DNA of 64,000 nucleotides from Vitrella brassicaformis (GCA_001179505.1 CDMY01000255.1:550570-614569); one strand, 5' to 3'; positions 49,151 through 63,892 are shown, counted from the stretch's first letter. The notes: generated by a model not told the origin, from the sequence alone. Program-made: numbers and translations.

Positions 49151-49279
49151 TCAATCGATCTTCTCCAGTTTCTGTGCGCACAGGACGCTCACCCACAGCC
49201 ACATCGCAGCCACAGCCACATTGAAAGCGAAGAGGTACGCCTTCTTCATCCCCAGTCTACAATGCACCAACTCAATAAA

Positions 49280-50032
49280 TCACAACATCAAAGCGACAAC
49301 CATAGCAACGACGAGCAGAGTCGCACTCACGAGTAACTCCCAGTGGAGCCAAAGCACAACACCATTGGCCACTCCATAAACCACGTCCAGCTGTGAGCAA
49401 TAGGGCTCGACACTGACTCCATCTTCCATCATAGCCCTTATGGTGAAGTAGCTCATGCCAAATAGCGCAACAAAGATGACGACTACCAGGTCGTTGATCT
49501 GGGCAATGGCACCGACCGCCCAGTCAGGAAGCGTCTGAGCCAGATTGGGGCCATGATAGCGTCGAAGCAGGTGAAAAATCCACAGCTCCGTAGCGGCCAC
49601 AAGCAAACGATGGATGCCTGCCCACAAGAAGCCCCGCTGCCTCTTGTTCTTTTCCGTCCTTTTCGCGCAGAAGAACCGCCTCCATCCCCTCGGCTCCTTC
49701 TGGGCCTCAGTAGTGTCACTCTCGTCGACTGTAAGCACCACTGACGGCACGGCAGCACTCACAGCAGGCGGTGGCGGTGGCAAGGCAATGCGGTAGTTCG
49801 GGCGTGGGCAAGGGGTCTCCTGAAACAGCGGGAATCCCGATATGCCGGCCTCACCTATAGCGACACACACACACACACACACACGTGCGCGCGCACACAG
49901 AGGACAGTGATTTCTGATACATGTCGTTTGTCTGCGTGTGTGCTGTGCTCGACCATTGGTGTGAATCCAGTAGCGGCCCTGGTCTTTCACAGCACTGGGG
50001 TCGACCGTCCCTCTCGTCGCCAGGTCCACCAT
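49280..50032 (-). CDS. Small multi-pass membrane protein, 5' end uncertain
   Basis: Two exons (49954-50032 and 49280-49854) give 217 residues from the Met at 50032. The same frame is open upstream (HWTNEIVTFFHIPPG), so one or more further 5' exons up to about 50100 are likely. After a soluble start comes a Pro-rich spacer, then hydrophobic segments: LLVAATELWIFHLL, INDLVVVIFVALFGMSYFTI and GVVLWLHWELLVSATLLVVA with the C-terminal tail. A different ending is possible: the donor-like GTTACTC (49337) or GTGAGT (49330) spliced to an acceptor at 49260. This would add a last exon ending at 49151 with another membrane segment (KKAYLFAFNVAVAAMWLW). The family is not recognised. The gene lies head-to-tail with the TGS1-like gene, same strand. 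Confidence 0.5.
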   Translation of the reverse strand: MVDLATRGTVDPSAVKDQGRYWIHTNGRAQHTRRQTTCIRNHCPLCARARVCVCVCVAIGEAGISGFPLFQETPCPRPNYRIALPPPPPAVSAAVPSVVLTVDESDTTEAQKEPRGWRRFFCAKRTEKNKRQRGFLWAGIHRLLVAATELWIFHLLRRYHGPNLAQTLPDWAVGAIAQINDLVVVIFVALFGMSYFTIRAMMEDGVSVEPYCSQLDVVYGVANGVVLWLHWELLVSATLLVVAMVVALML

Positions 50033-50279
50033 AGTGAAATTGACACCCGGTGGGATGTGGAAAAACGTAACGATCTCGTTTGTCCAATGTCCCTTTGGAG
50101 CCGTTCAACATTGACCATGGTAAAGAATCTGCACACGCACACACGCACACACGCACACAGAGAGAGAGAGTGGACGCAACGCAGAGAAGCAACCCGTGTT
50201 GGCTTGCCTGAGCAGGGGTTTGCAGGTGATCAAAACTGAGGCACACACACAGGCACGCAGCTGTCACCAGGCTTTGTAC

Positions 50280-50723
50280 GCGTCAGCTGCACGTCCGCTT
50301 CTCCTTCTTCCTGCGATAGATCCGCAGCAGCGTTTCAGGGAGCACCCTACGGCGAAGTCCCCTCTTGGTCTGTCCAACAAGGATGAGTCTCATATTTTTG
50401 CATTCTGTCCATTGTATCGCTCTCTTCGTGACACACTGCACACAGTTGTCGGCCGGCATGGCGTGACTGCCCCTGATGCCTCTAGTTATCGTCTGTGGCG
50501 CAGGTCACATCCAATTGTGTTCACTTATTGTGTGCTGCAATCGGACAAACTGCCGGTGCTTTCTGCAGCGGCCGACTTTCTTCTGTCAGCACAGGCGACA
50601 CGCACTAAGTGGCTTGCCCTCAACCCATTCTTGCCAGACAGTCAGGCAGGGGAAGACGACGAGCTGCTGTACGAACAGCATGTCTTAGATCAGTGGGCGC
50701 TCGACGTCGAGCTCTCTGACTAG
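50280..50723 (+). mobile_element. Degenerate LINE-type retroelement 3' fragment
   Basis: An open frame ending at 50723 contains DESHIFAFCPLYRSLRDTL and later WRRSHPIVFTYCVLQSD. The E-x-H-hydrophobic-x4-CPxYxxxR pattern is the typical remnant of the zinc-knuckle region at the end of non-LTR reverse transcriptases. The expected upstream CxxC pair is absent, and no reverse transcriptase domain precedes it. It is therefore a 5'-truncated, decayed copy if the identification is right. It sits between two minus-strand genes in otherwise empty DNA. Confidence 0.4.
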
Positions 50724-51491
50724 CCTCTGGGTGTCTTGCCTATGTCTGGCTGTCATTCTCATATACCTGCAACCGTTGTCGACAGCGATTTTCTGACCAT
50801 CAATGGGTGTCGAGTGAGTGGGTGGGTGGGATGGAGAGACAGGCCGTGTACATGCTTCTATGCATGTGCATGCTGCTAGTTTAGTGCGTGACCTGGACAG
50901 GATCCCCTCGGGGTTACAGACACGAGTCTCGTTAAACACAATAACCAACCAACAAGCACCCTAGCAGGCAACACGCAGCCTAGAGGCTGAGCCTTGCTGC
51001 AACGCCACAGCGGGCGATTAGTGCTGTTGTAAGTCCATCTGGGGACCATTATCCATTCATCAGAGACATAGGCTGAGATACGTGTTATGGTTTGCTGTCG
51101 AGGTGTGCTGTCGAGGAGTATCTTTCAATGCTGGGCGAATGTTTCTGTATCCGTGTGTGTACTGTCTGAGTTGTGGACACTACTGCGCGTCACAGACAGC
51201 CAGCACCCCAGAGACATGACAACGCTTTGCTGTGACGCAACACACACATGAATATATCTCCACGAACTGGCCAAAAGTCTTTCGCTGCTGGCGATGGAGA
51301 TTGACACGGATAGGCGGCTTCCCGACCAGCAGGCGGTTCGAGCGGCGCGCCCTTCATTAACCGCCATGTTGACCGAAGAATGAAGGCGCGGAAGGCACTC
51401 CAGCCGCCGGACACCGGGCAACATGGAGGAGGCTGAAGAGCGCGCCGGTCGAACCACCTCATTCATTTCATGCGGTCACCTGGCTGGCCGG
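50724..51491. other. Intergenic region downstream of ATG1-like gene
   Basis: 768 bp with no supported ORF; it contains only short reading frames on both strands. Confidence 0.5.
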
Positions 51492-54400
51492 CTAGATGGA
51501 CCTGTCTGCAGCAAAAAAGTGGTCCGAATGTGTCTGCCTGACGACCATCTCACTATACTGTCCACCACCGACCACACCCACCACCCCCCCACAACCACCC
51601 CCACCCCCACTGCCGTCTTTGGCGTCATCGTATGAGTGCGATCGAAGAGGCGTGCCCTCGTCCAGCAGCATGTCCAGGTCAGCCGGCGACAGACGAGAGC
51701 ACTGCACACACACCCACACCCACACCGACACCCACCCACACACACACACGTCCACAGATTGTGCGCAAATGTGACTTGCATACTTGTGCGATGAAGTCGT
51801 TGATAGGCTTGGAGTAGCTCTTGAGGTGGACGGAGTCATCGCCCTCGGCCTCGGAGGCCAGGAGGTCCAGCAGCAGCTTGGCCACCTTGAGCTTCTCGAG
51901 ACACGACTCACGGTAACCCAGAGATAAATCCACACCCGCACCACTCGCCTGGACGCACGGAGAGACAAAGACACGGAGAAGCGCCAATGGCATCCATTGT
52001 ATGGCCGCCCTGTCTGTCTGTCTGTCTGTGTTGGTTTGTACCTGTTTGAGGGCGTGTTCGTAGAGGATGCCGTACGGCGCCGCCACCATGGTATCGACGC
52101 CCTCGGCATAGTCCGCCCCGCCCACACCCACAACCACCGCTGTGCTGCCCTCCTCCCTCTCATCACCCTCACCCCTCTGGTACTCCAACCGAGGCGAGCG
52201 GCTCTGACCACCACCACCACCACTGGCACCAGTAGACACCGTCCAAGTGCGATGAGACGTCGGCGGCGTGCCCCAGGCCATGCCTTCATTCTCGTGAGAA
52301 TGCGACCTCACACTCCCCACAGGTGTGTCGGGGCCGCTCATGCTGTCGCCGCCACCGGTGGCCGCCTTGACAGGGGGTAGGGGCTGAGGGGTGCTCGGCC
52401 GCATGACGGACGAGCCAGAAGAGGGCGGCCTGGGTGGAGGCGGGGGCGGGTTGCTCTGCTGGGAGGGGGCAGGGGAGGGGGGCGACGGGATGCGTGGGGG
52501 GAGGTTCTGTGTCGCGATGTCGCGCTGCAGCTGGCTGGCGCACGTGGTCGCGAGGTCCAGAAGAGTCGTGAACGAGTGGCGCAGCTCCGACTGTGCCGAC
52601 GCCTCACTGGTCACCCTCATGGCCTTCTCGATCAGCTGCAGCCCATACAGCACCAGACCCAACGCCTCACCCGCCCTGCCCCGGCCGCCAGCAGCCCGCT
52701 GCCTCGCCAGGTGGCCGAGAGTCCCCGCGACGACCAACAGATTCTGCACATAGGCGGGCACACTGCCGCCCCACGCGCCGCTGCGTTCGCCGTCCCAGGC
52801 GTAGGACGACACTGCGGTGGGTGAGGAGGTCATGGTGGCCGACAGGCCTCCGTCGAAGAGGCTCCTCCCCAGCAACGAGTCGATGTGGTCGCCGCCCATC
52901 AGCGGCTGCACAGGGCTCACCTCCGTCACCAGTATGTAGTCAGAATCGTCATATCGGTCGCCGACAGCGCCCCCAGACCCGTCGGGCGAGGTGCTGTCGA
53001 CGCCTTCGCCTGGCGAGGACGCAATGATGTCGATGTCAGACTGGGCGGTGAATGTGCGCGAGGGGTCACTGCCGGTGTCGGCTGGCGTGTCGGTCGTCGG
53101 CGGGCGTGAGAGGACTGTATTGGGTGATGCGGGGGGCGATGAGGGCCGCGCCTGTGGCTGCGCCACGACGCCCCGGCCGTCGGATGAGGGAGGAGAGGGG
53201 GGCTGGCTGGGGTCGGCCGACCGGGTTGGCGAACCGCCGACCTGACACACACACATACCATGCACACAAACAACGGCAAAGTCCAGATGAGGAGAGAGCC
53301 TCTCCTTTTACAGTGTCCTCTCCTCTCACCCTGAGCTCCGTCTGTGCGGAGCTGGAAGCATCATCAGCGCAGAAGAAGGCCGGCGGGGAGGACCGCTCCC
53401 CCGCAGGCTGACCGCCGTTGCCATAATTTCCCCCAGCCAGGTAGCCGCCGTTGGTCCTCACAGCCGCGGGTGGCGATGCCGGCGACCCACTCGGCGACAA
53501 AGTGAACTCGTCGATCGCACCGAACCCGGGACTCCTCCTCAGGTCATCCAAAGCCTGACCCATGGCCGCATCGCCATGAGCCGCGCGGTCGGACTGCGGG
53601 GAGGCCGACGAGGAGCCCGATGGCACAGTAGGGCCTGAGGACCGGTCTTTCTCAAAGGCTGATGTGGATGAGAGCTCACGGGAGACGGGGAAGAGGGGCG
53701 AGGTGGCGGCCTGCGGGGTGGCGTGAGGGGGGATGTCGGGCGAGAGGGAGAGCGCCGACACCCACGAGTCGGACGGCTTCTGCTCCTTGGCCGGGGGCGC
53801 CATGTGCTCGTCGCGATGCTGCCACAGGGGGGGCGACTCCTCTCGCAGGGGAGGGGTAGCTTGTGCCTGCTCCTCCTCCTCAGCAGCAGCAGCAGCAGCA
53901 GATGGCCTCTCCTCGTTGTTAATGCGGGTGGCCGCATCATGACGGCTCATCGGCGGCGACGGCGAGCTCGACGGGCTCGGCGAGGCTGACGGTGACCGAT
54001 CCAAAGCCAAGCCAGCATCGCTCACGGGCGGCAGCGGGTCGCTCGGCACTCTGCCCTCCACCACAACCACAGCCACAGACGTGGGTGAGGCCGCGTTGCT
54101 ACTGTAGTCCCGCTTCATCTTGGGCAGCATCTCGATCTCATCCTCGTCGAGAGCGGCGGGGTCCTTGACGCTGAACAGACAAGGCCCGCCCGACTCGCGC
54201 AGCCGCTTGCGACACTCATCGTCCAGCGCAATTTGCCGCAGGACGTCAGCACCCGTCACTGCAGCGTTGCTCGGTGCCGGCTGGTCTGGCAGAGAGGACA
54301 AATCCGCTGCTGCAGCTGCAGCTGCTGCTGCTGGTGGCGGTGCGGCAAGTGGGGGTGAGGGTGGCTGCTGCGGAGTGGGGATTGGGGAGGGTGTGAGGGG

Positions 54401-55660
54401 CAGGGGCGAGAGGGAGGGTGTGTGTCCGACGAAGGGGTGGCTGAGGAACTCGGCTGACCCGATGCGCTGACGGGGATCGACAGTCAGCAGCCGCATCAGC
54501 AGGTTGCGGCACCTGCACTCACTCATGACGAACGAAGCACGATACACACACGTCAAGGAAATGCATTAATGGCGCAGTGGGGATGGATGTGTAGCTAGGT
54601 TGTTTACTCTGGGCTGATGGCCGTCTGTTGTGGAAATGAGGGCCCCCTGGCCTGCTCGATGTTCTTGAGCAGCTCCAGGGGGTTGCTGCCGGTGAAGGGC
54701 GGCACGCCGTACAGCAGCTCGAACAGAATGGTCCCCACTGACCTGCACAAACAAAAGAGATCAGCCAGCCAATACACAATGCAGCCCCAGGCCAGGAACC
54801 ACCCCCAAGAGATACATCATATCGGCTTGTCTTCTCTTCAGCCCACTCACTCACCATAGGTCGGCCTTGACGTCGTAAGGCTCATACCGCAGCACCTCGG
54901 GAGCCATGTAGAGCGGCGAGCCGCACACAGTGGACGCCAGGTCCTGTGGCTGCAGCGCTCTCGCGAAGCCGAAGTCGGCAATCTTGAGGGTGGCGTAGTA
55001 GGACGCCTCCGTCAGCAGGATATTCTGCGGCTTCAGGTCGCGGTGGATGAAGTTCTGGCGGTGGAGAACCTCCAGCCCACACGCTGAATGAGTGGACAGA
55101 CAGGCAGACAAACATGGGATGTGTGTGCGTGTGGTGGGTAGGGTAGGTGTTGGTCACTTGGTCCGTCCGTCCCTCACTTACTCATTCACTCACCTAGTTG
55201 CTGGAGGAAGTTCCTTGCGACCTTTTCGGGCACCTTGCCGTGGTTCTTGATGAACTTGTAGAGGTCACCGCCACCGCAGTACTCCAAAATCAGATAAAAG
55301 TGACCCGCACTCTTCTGCACACACAACACACGCACCTCACACATAGATGCCATCCACCCACCCAACCTCTGTGTGTGTGTGTGGGTGTGTGCTTGACTGA
55401 CCCACCTTGAGATCTCTGAACTTGACGATGTTTTTGTGGTCGAGGTGTTTGAGCACCGCCACCTCCTGGTTGAGCTGTGCCGTCTCGTTCATCATTTGCC
55501 TGGAGATGACCTTGACGGCGACGGTCTCGCCGGTGTTCTGTTTGTGTCCCTTCCAGACGGCGGCGAAGGAGCCCTTGCCGATCCGAATGTCGAGGATGTA
55601 GTCGCCGACCTTCTTCTTGCTCACGCCCTTGGACGCCATCCTGTCTGATGATGACGCCAT
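51492..55660 (-). CDS. ATG1: ATG1/ULK-type autophagy-initiation Ser/Thr kinase
   Basis: Eight exons join in phase: 55406-55660, 55194-55314, 54855-55083, 54608-54742, 53330-54512, 52042-53241, 51784-51948 and 51492-51701 (3498 nt, 1165 residues). The N-terminal kinase domain (residues about 15-275) is complete: [12 protein letters not shown] (P-loop), VAVKVI (Lys), [25 protein letters not shown] (catalytic loop), [11 protein letters not shown] (DFG) and [11 protein letters not shown]. These motifs match ATG1/ULK closely. A long Pro/Ser/Ala-rich linker contains DSDYILVTE, like the plant ATG1 E/D-x-YVLV motif. The C-terminus ([45 protein letters not shown]) looks like the helical tandem-MIT region that binds ATG13. 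Role: starts autophagosome formation downstream of TOR. The divergent partner, the L27-like gene, starts 183 bp away. Confidence 0.88.
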
Positions 55661-55843
55661 CCTGCAGGAGGATTCCTCGCCTCGATGACGATAAAAGTGG
55701 ACAGCACGAACTGATTGGGGCGTTTGCGGACCACAGCCACAAGATGCTCTGCGCTGCGCAAGGGCTGCTTCTCCTTCTCCTTATTCGTGCGCTCAGCTCG
55801 CAGACGGTGGCGAGCTTTGAGATCTTCGCCCTTTCCCCCCGAA
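55661..55843. promoter_or_regulatory. 183-bp divergent promoter region, ATG1 / L27
   Basis: Two start codons on opposite strands are 183 bp apart, so a bidirectional promoter is implied. The plus-strand L27 frame is itself open back to 55715. Confidence 0.5.
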
Positions 55844-56972
55844 ATGAGGGCTTTGTGCCGCCTCGGTAGCAGCGGACTTGCGTCCAGCTGCGCCGAGGCA
55901 TCCTCAGCATGTCCCGGCCCCTCGACGACTTGGCAGCGCCACAGTCTCATCTTGACGGTATGTTGAGCTGAGAGATGCCGCACACACACAACACACGGCA
56001 GACAAAGGGAGTAACACACGCCCATCTGATCTGTCGTGCTGTGTTGCTGAAAAAACAATTCTCTGTCCTATTTGTGTTTTGCTTTGCTTTGCAGCGGACC
56101 AAGATGACCAAGACGCAGTCGTACCACCGGGATGCGTCGGCCAATCACAAGGACGTCGGGCAGCAGTACTACGCAAAGATCGGCGTCAAGACCCTCTCGG
56201 CCGAATTCGCATACCCCGGCAAAATGCTGGTGGGCGACGGAGGGGAGGGCAGAGAGCGTGTGTGTGTGTGCAGAGAGGCAGGGCGTGTGTGTGTGTGTGT
56301 GTTGTGTGTGCAGGCGTGGCACCGCAAGATCATCGCCTTCAACCCGACCCCGACGCGCCACCGGCACTTCAAGACCTACCCGGGCGAGAACGTCATCGTC
56401 ACCAAAAACACTTCGCTCGTCTCGGCCGCATACGTACGCACCGAATGCCAACAAACACACACACACAGAAATGCCATGGCCATGCCATCTGTGTGTGTGT
56501 TGGTCTGTCCCCTCCGTGTGTGTTGTGATCGTATCGGCCGGATCAGGGTCGCATCAAGTACACCCACGATGTGACGCGTGACGTGATGCTGATCAACGTG
56601 CTGCCCGAGCGGCGGGAGGAGCTCTTGCGTGAGGACCTCTGGCGGTACCGCACTGAGCACGTCCGCTCCATGGAGGAGAACAAACACCTCTGCGCCCTCC
56701 GCACCAAGTCATGGTTCCGCACACACCCCGATGCCAAGCCCCTCGTCAACCCCCCCACCAAACCGGAGCCGCGGCCCACCCGGCTTAGCCGTCATGACGC
56801 GTGGGAGAACCCTTCGATGCCCGACGTGCCCTACCTTTACGATGAGACCACCCCGCTGGCCGGCAGTGCGCGGACGAGGCGGAAGAAGATCAAGGAGATG
56901 AAGGCCAAGGGGCTGTGGGAGAGCGACCCTGTCACGGATTTCTTCACGAAGGTGCCTGTGAGGGACCCATGA
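55844..56972 (+). CDS. Mitochondrial-type ribosomal protein bL27
   Basis: Four exons join in phase: 55844-55957, 56095-56229, 56314-56433 and 56547-56972 (795 nt, 264 residues). The first exon gives a basic, Ser/Ala-rich presequence-like N-terminus (MRALCRLGSSGLASSCAEAS), without acidic residues at the start. The L27 region follows: KDVGQQYYAKIGVKTLSAEF, then KIIAFNPTPTRHRHFKTYPG and ENVIVTKNTSLVSAAYGRIK, corresponding to the RQRGTKFHPGxNVGxGxDxTLFA pattern with relaxed residues. bL27 sits near the peptidyl-transferase centre of the large subunit. The C-terminal about 120 residues are charged and extend beyond bacterial L27 (about 85 residues), as is common for mitoribosomal versions. A longer start at 55715 is possible. 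Organelle (mitochondrion rather than plastid) is inferred from sequence divergence and presequence. Confidence 0.75.
56434..56546 (+). repeat. L27 intron with 5' CA tract and 3' TG tract
   Basis: ACACACACACACACA follows the donor region. TGTGTGTGTG and GTGTGTGTTGTG stretches lie in the 3' half. The ends are complementary as in the PGI introns. Confidence 0.85.
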
Positions 56973-57034
56973 CATGACTGTGTGTTGGTTGCATCGTGGC
57001 CAGCCAGGCCTGTGAGTGTGTCTGTTCGTTGGTT

Positions 57035-57140
57035 CGCACTCCATCTCGGCATGGACAATTTCAGCGAGACTGCATTGGGAAGCGGCGAATCGCCTGCCGG
57101 TGCAGTCGTGTTGAAGTTGTTCATGGCGAGATGGAGTGGG
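57035..57140. repeat. Imperfect palindrome, copy 1
   Basis: The left arm starts CTCCATCTCGGCATGGACAA. The right arm, read on the other strand, starts CTCCATCTCGCCATGAACAA. The centre is GGCGAATCGCC. Both arms run about 48 bases with scattered mismatches and a small length difference. Confidence 0.85.
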
Positions 57141-57198
57141 ACGGGAAAGACCACTGAGAGAGAGGACAGAGAGAGTGGCCAGCGTTGCCTGTTCGCTT

Positions 57199-57300
57199 TC
57201 GCTCCGTCTCACCATGGCAGACCTCATTCTGATCGCATCGGGAAGCGGCGAGTCGCTGACGGATCCGATCAGCTTGAGGTCTGCTATGGAGATATTGAGG
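57199..57300. repeat. Imperfect palindrome, copy 2
   Basis: The left arm contains GCAGACCTCATTCTGATCGC. The right arm, read on the other strand, contains GCAGACCTCAAGCTGATCGG. The centre shares GGGAAGCGGCGA(A/G)TCGC with copy 1, so the two are diverged members of one family. Confidence 0.85.
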
Positions 57301-58219
57301 GAGGAACCCGGGCAGAAAGAGACGCACGCCGTGTGAGTGACGTGGTGTTGAGACCATTTTGTCTGATCAGCGAACCAAGATGATACATACAGCTGATCCA
57401 AGGGTTAGTCGGTCGGTCGGTTCATTCGCTGATGCTGGTGGTGGTCGGCAGTCTCACTCCCACTCACACACACACACACACACACACAGACATGCACACA
57501 CAAAGCACACACGCCTACGCATGGCATGCAGTCAGTCATCGATGCGTCAACACATCTGTCTGTCCACACCACACACACACACACACAGACAGACAGACGC
57601 CCCCACAAGACAGACAAGACACATCCATAACAAACGCACCAGAGAGAGAGCCCTTCTTGCATTCCTCCTCTGTGTGTGGTGTTGCCCGGCCCGGTCAAAC
57701 AAAAAAGTGTCTGTCTGTGTCTGTGCGTGCGCTTCGCTTCAAAACACGCACACGAGTGGAGGGGAGAGACGAGGGGACGAGAGAGAGGGAGAAGGGCGGG
57801 GCGGAGCGGGGCGGGGGGCCCAGCCACCGCTAACTAACAAACAGCCAAACAGCCAAGTAGCCAAACAGCCAGGTAGACAGGCAGACAGGAAAAGTGCGTC
57901 AGGTTTGGCAGGGGCAAACGAGAATGCCGCGCACACAAAACCAGCCAGCCAGCCACCCACCCACACATGGAAAAACGTCACTCACCGGTCATCCCATGCA
58001 TTCCACTCATCCACTCATAGGCTAGGCACCCATTCCACCTAGATTAGATCCGTCCCTCCCTCCGTCCGTCCGTCCATCCATCCATCCATCCACACGCACG
58101 AACGAGCTCTGGCTCTATCTTTTGTCTGCTCGCCGGTCAAAACCGCTACCTCTGCGCCCGTCTCGCTACAGCCCGTGTGAATGCGTGTGTGTCTGGGGGT
58201 GTGGTGTGGTGTGGTGTGT

Positions 58220-61464
<3,245 letters not shown>

Positions 61465-61760
61465 GCCGGGCGGTGGTCAAATCGCTACTGAGAGAGAGGG
61501 AGGCCGGGAGGACGGCGGCCCGTGCACGTCAAGGCTCTACGATAACAAAAAAGGCACGGCAGAGGGCTCCAATAAGGCCTCCCTCACCGATCGCTGGCAA
61601 CTGCGAGCTGCTGCAGGTCTTTGGCGCCGGTGAAGGACGACCTTTCTCTGTTTCCTGATCCATCTGCTCAGCCTCCCTCCTCGAGGACTGCAAAGCAACC
61701 TTCGAAACGAGCCACGCCTCGCCCTGCCGCGGCCAGTAGAGCGAGGGGAGGCATAAGTAC
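61465..61760. promoter_or_regulatory. 296-bp divergent promoter region, PGI / DUF4336
   Basis: Opposite-strand start codons lie 296 bp apart, or 332 bp if the DUF4336 start is at 61797. Both promoters should lie here. Confidence 0.45.
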
Positions 61761-63892
61761 ATGTGGTTGACGTCCGCCTTGCCATCCCTATCACCCATGC
61801 CAATGCTCCTCTCCTTCTTCCTCACCTCTTTCCCTCTCAGCAACGTCGATGCCTTCCGGCTCCCGCCATCTATCGCAAATAACGCTCCTTTCAACGCGCG
61901 GAGGTCACCATCAGCAGCAGCAGCAGCAGCGTCGGCACGGCCGCGGCCATTAGTACGGCGCATTGCTGCTGGCAGCAGCAGCCATGGACGACCACGGCCG
62001 CAGCGGCAGCACTCTGTTCTTGGCTACCGCAAGACCGACAGGGAGAGGGGGAGTGACGTCAATGTTTCTTCATCGACCACCACTTCTGCTATCAATGACG
62101 ACAGGGGGGCCACCGACATCTGGCCCATCATCGAGAGCTTCGGGGGCGTGTCCAAGCCGGCTGGCGGCACGGACAGGGCCGCCATCCCGCCAGCAAAAGC
62201 GTCATCAGCGTCATCAGAGTCACAATCTCAGCCATCATCACAACCACAGTCACAGCCCCCGTCGCCGATGAGGACCACCCCTCTCAAGAAACAAACCGAC
62301 GTCATGGAGCCGTCAGAAAGGGTTGGCTTGCCGCAGCCAGCCTTTGCAGACGAGCTCGAGCCACAGGAGAGAGAGCGGCGGAACCAGATACGAGGCAAGC
62401 TCACGGGCGCCTTTCTCGTGGGCGGCAGCGTGGCTGCAGTCGTGTCGGCTCTCGCGTCGCTGGACATGGCCACATCCGTGACGATGGAGGGTTTCTCCGC
62501 CCTGGCGTCCACTCTCGAGGCCACTGAGATGAGCGAGGTCGGGGGGCTACTGCGTGATGCGGGGGGAAGGGTGGTGACTCTCTGGGAGGTGGTCAGAGGG
62601 CCGCAGTTCGTCCAGGCGGTCACGAGCATGCTGGACAGGGTGCTGTCGACGATGGCTGGGGAGGGGACCAACGTGAGGCGGGTCTACGAGGAGGTGTCCA
62701 AGGCGTTGGACGCGATCGTCGCTTCGCCGTTTCGCAATTTCTTTGAGGCGGCGACGCTGCAGTACATCCGGAATATACGGCCTGTTGACGAAGATAGATA
62801 CTACCTGTGAGCTGAGCACCAGACAGACAGCGGATGATTGCTCTCTTTCTCTCTCTGTTGGTTGATCTATCTGTTAATGCCTTCAGGTCGTCCGTGGCGC
62901 CCTTCACGGAGCGCCCCACGGTGCTTGAGCAGCACGCCGACAACGTCTACACCCTCACCCAGCCTCTCGTCGTGGCCGGCAACCCCATCGATCACCGCGC
63001 CACCGTCGTCCGCATCAGCCCCCCAAGGGCGCAGGAGTTCCTGGTGGTCATCAATCCCCCCGCCCCCACAAAGGAGTGTCTCCGGCAGATCGCCTCCCTC
63101 CCAGGCGTTGTCAAGTACATCGTCGTGTCGAATACCGGGTTTGAGCACACCGCCTTTGCGGCTGACTTCGCCAAAGAGTTTGAGGCGGAGGTCTTGGCGC
63201 CCGGGGATCTGCACAGGAGCAAGGTGGAGGTGGATCGGTGGCTGTCTGACGAGGTGCCGCCCGAGTGGGGCAGCGCCATGGAGGTCGCTGTCCTCGATGG
63301 GGAGTACTTCAAAGAACTAGGTAGGTGTGTCCGCAGAACATGATAGATGCGATGCACTTGTTGATATGCATGCCTGTCTCCGCCCCCATGCTCCTGGGTG
63401 TGTGCAGTTTTCTTTCACAAGCCATCCCGGACCCTCATTGCCACGGACCTGTGCGCCGAGAAGGGCCCCTCCAAGGTCACGACCGAAGAGCTCCCCACCC
63501 CGCCCCCCAAGAGCCCCTCCCTCTTTCCTCCGCGGCCGCGGATCAACCCCTTCGGCGGCCTCTGCAGCATGTGGTTTGGCTTCACAGAGGAGAGTAGCAT
63601 GGGCATCCCGCTGATGGTCTCCCGAGTGCTGGCCAGCCCCCGGGGTGCCAACAAGCGGTTGCTGCAGCGGTTGGCGAGTTGGAGTTTCGACAAGGTGTTG
63701 ACGGGCCACCATGCGTCACCGATCAGCTATGGCAAGGTGAAGCTCCTCGAGAGGCTGCTGGTGCTGGGCGATAAGAAGGAGGAGAAAGACGCACAAGCGA
63801 AGGAGAAGGTCAATAAGGAGACAAAAGAGAAAGACAAAGCCAAGGACGACGAGAGGCTGAAAGAGCCGCTGTTGCTGGACCTCAACCCCTAG
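61761..63892 (+). CDS. DUF4336 protein with two-step plastid-type leader
   Basis: Three exons join in phase: 61761-62806, 62887-63320 and 63408-63892 (1965 nt, 654 residues). A second start at 61797 gives MPMLLSFFLTSFPLSNVDAF, a signal peptide ending before Phe. An Ala/Arg/Ser-rich stretch lacking acidic residues follows, the form of a bipartite leader for secondary plastids. A disordered segment leads to a hydrophobic stretch (LTGAFLVGGSVAAVVSALAS). The DUF4336 domain begins near residue 355: FTERPTVLEQHADNVYTLTQ, ATVVRIS, EFLVVINPPAPTKEC, GVVKYIVVSNTGFEHTAFAA and FFHKPSRTLIATDL. DUF4336 proteins occur in plants, algae and bacteria, and the fold is thought to be metallo-hydrolase-like. The catalytic HxHxD signature is not obvious here. 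The tail is Lys/Glu-rich. Function is unknown. Confidence 0.8.

Larger units (their letters stand above)
56973..58219. other. Convergent region with two palindromes and microsatellites
   Basis: Between the L27 and PGI genes, this holds the two related palindromes (57035-57140, 57199-57300), then CA, AG, CAGC and CATC simple repeats. No gene is seen. Confidence 0.6.

Noticed and set aside
49151-49260. Reading KKAYLFAFNVAVAAMWLW as the start of a HACD/PHS1-type dehydratase
   Set aside because: The phrase resembles the N-terminus of that family, but the frame stops after about 33 residues and no catalytic Tyr/Glu region follows. It is kept only as a possible last exon of the membrane protein.
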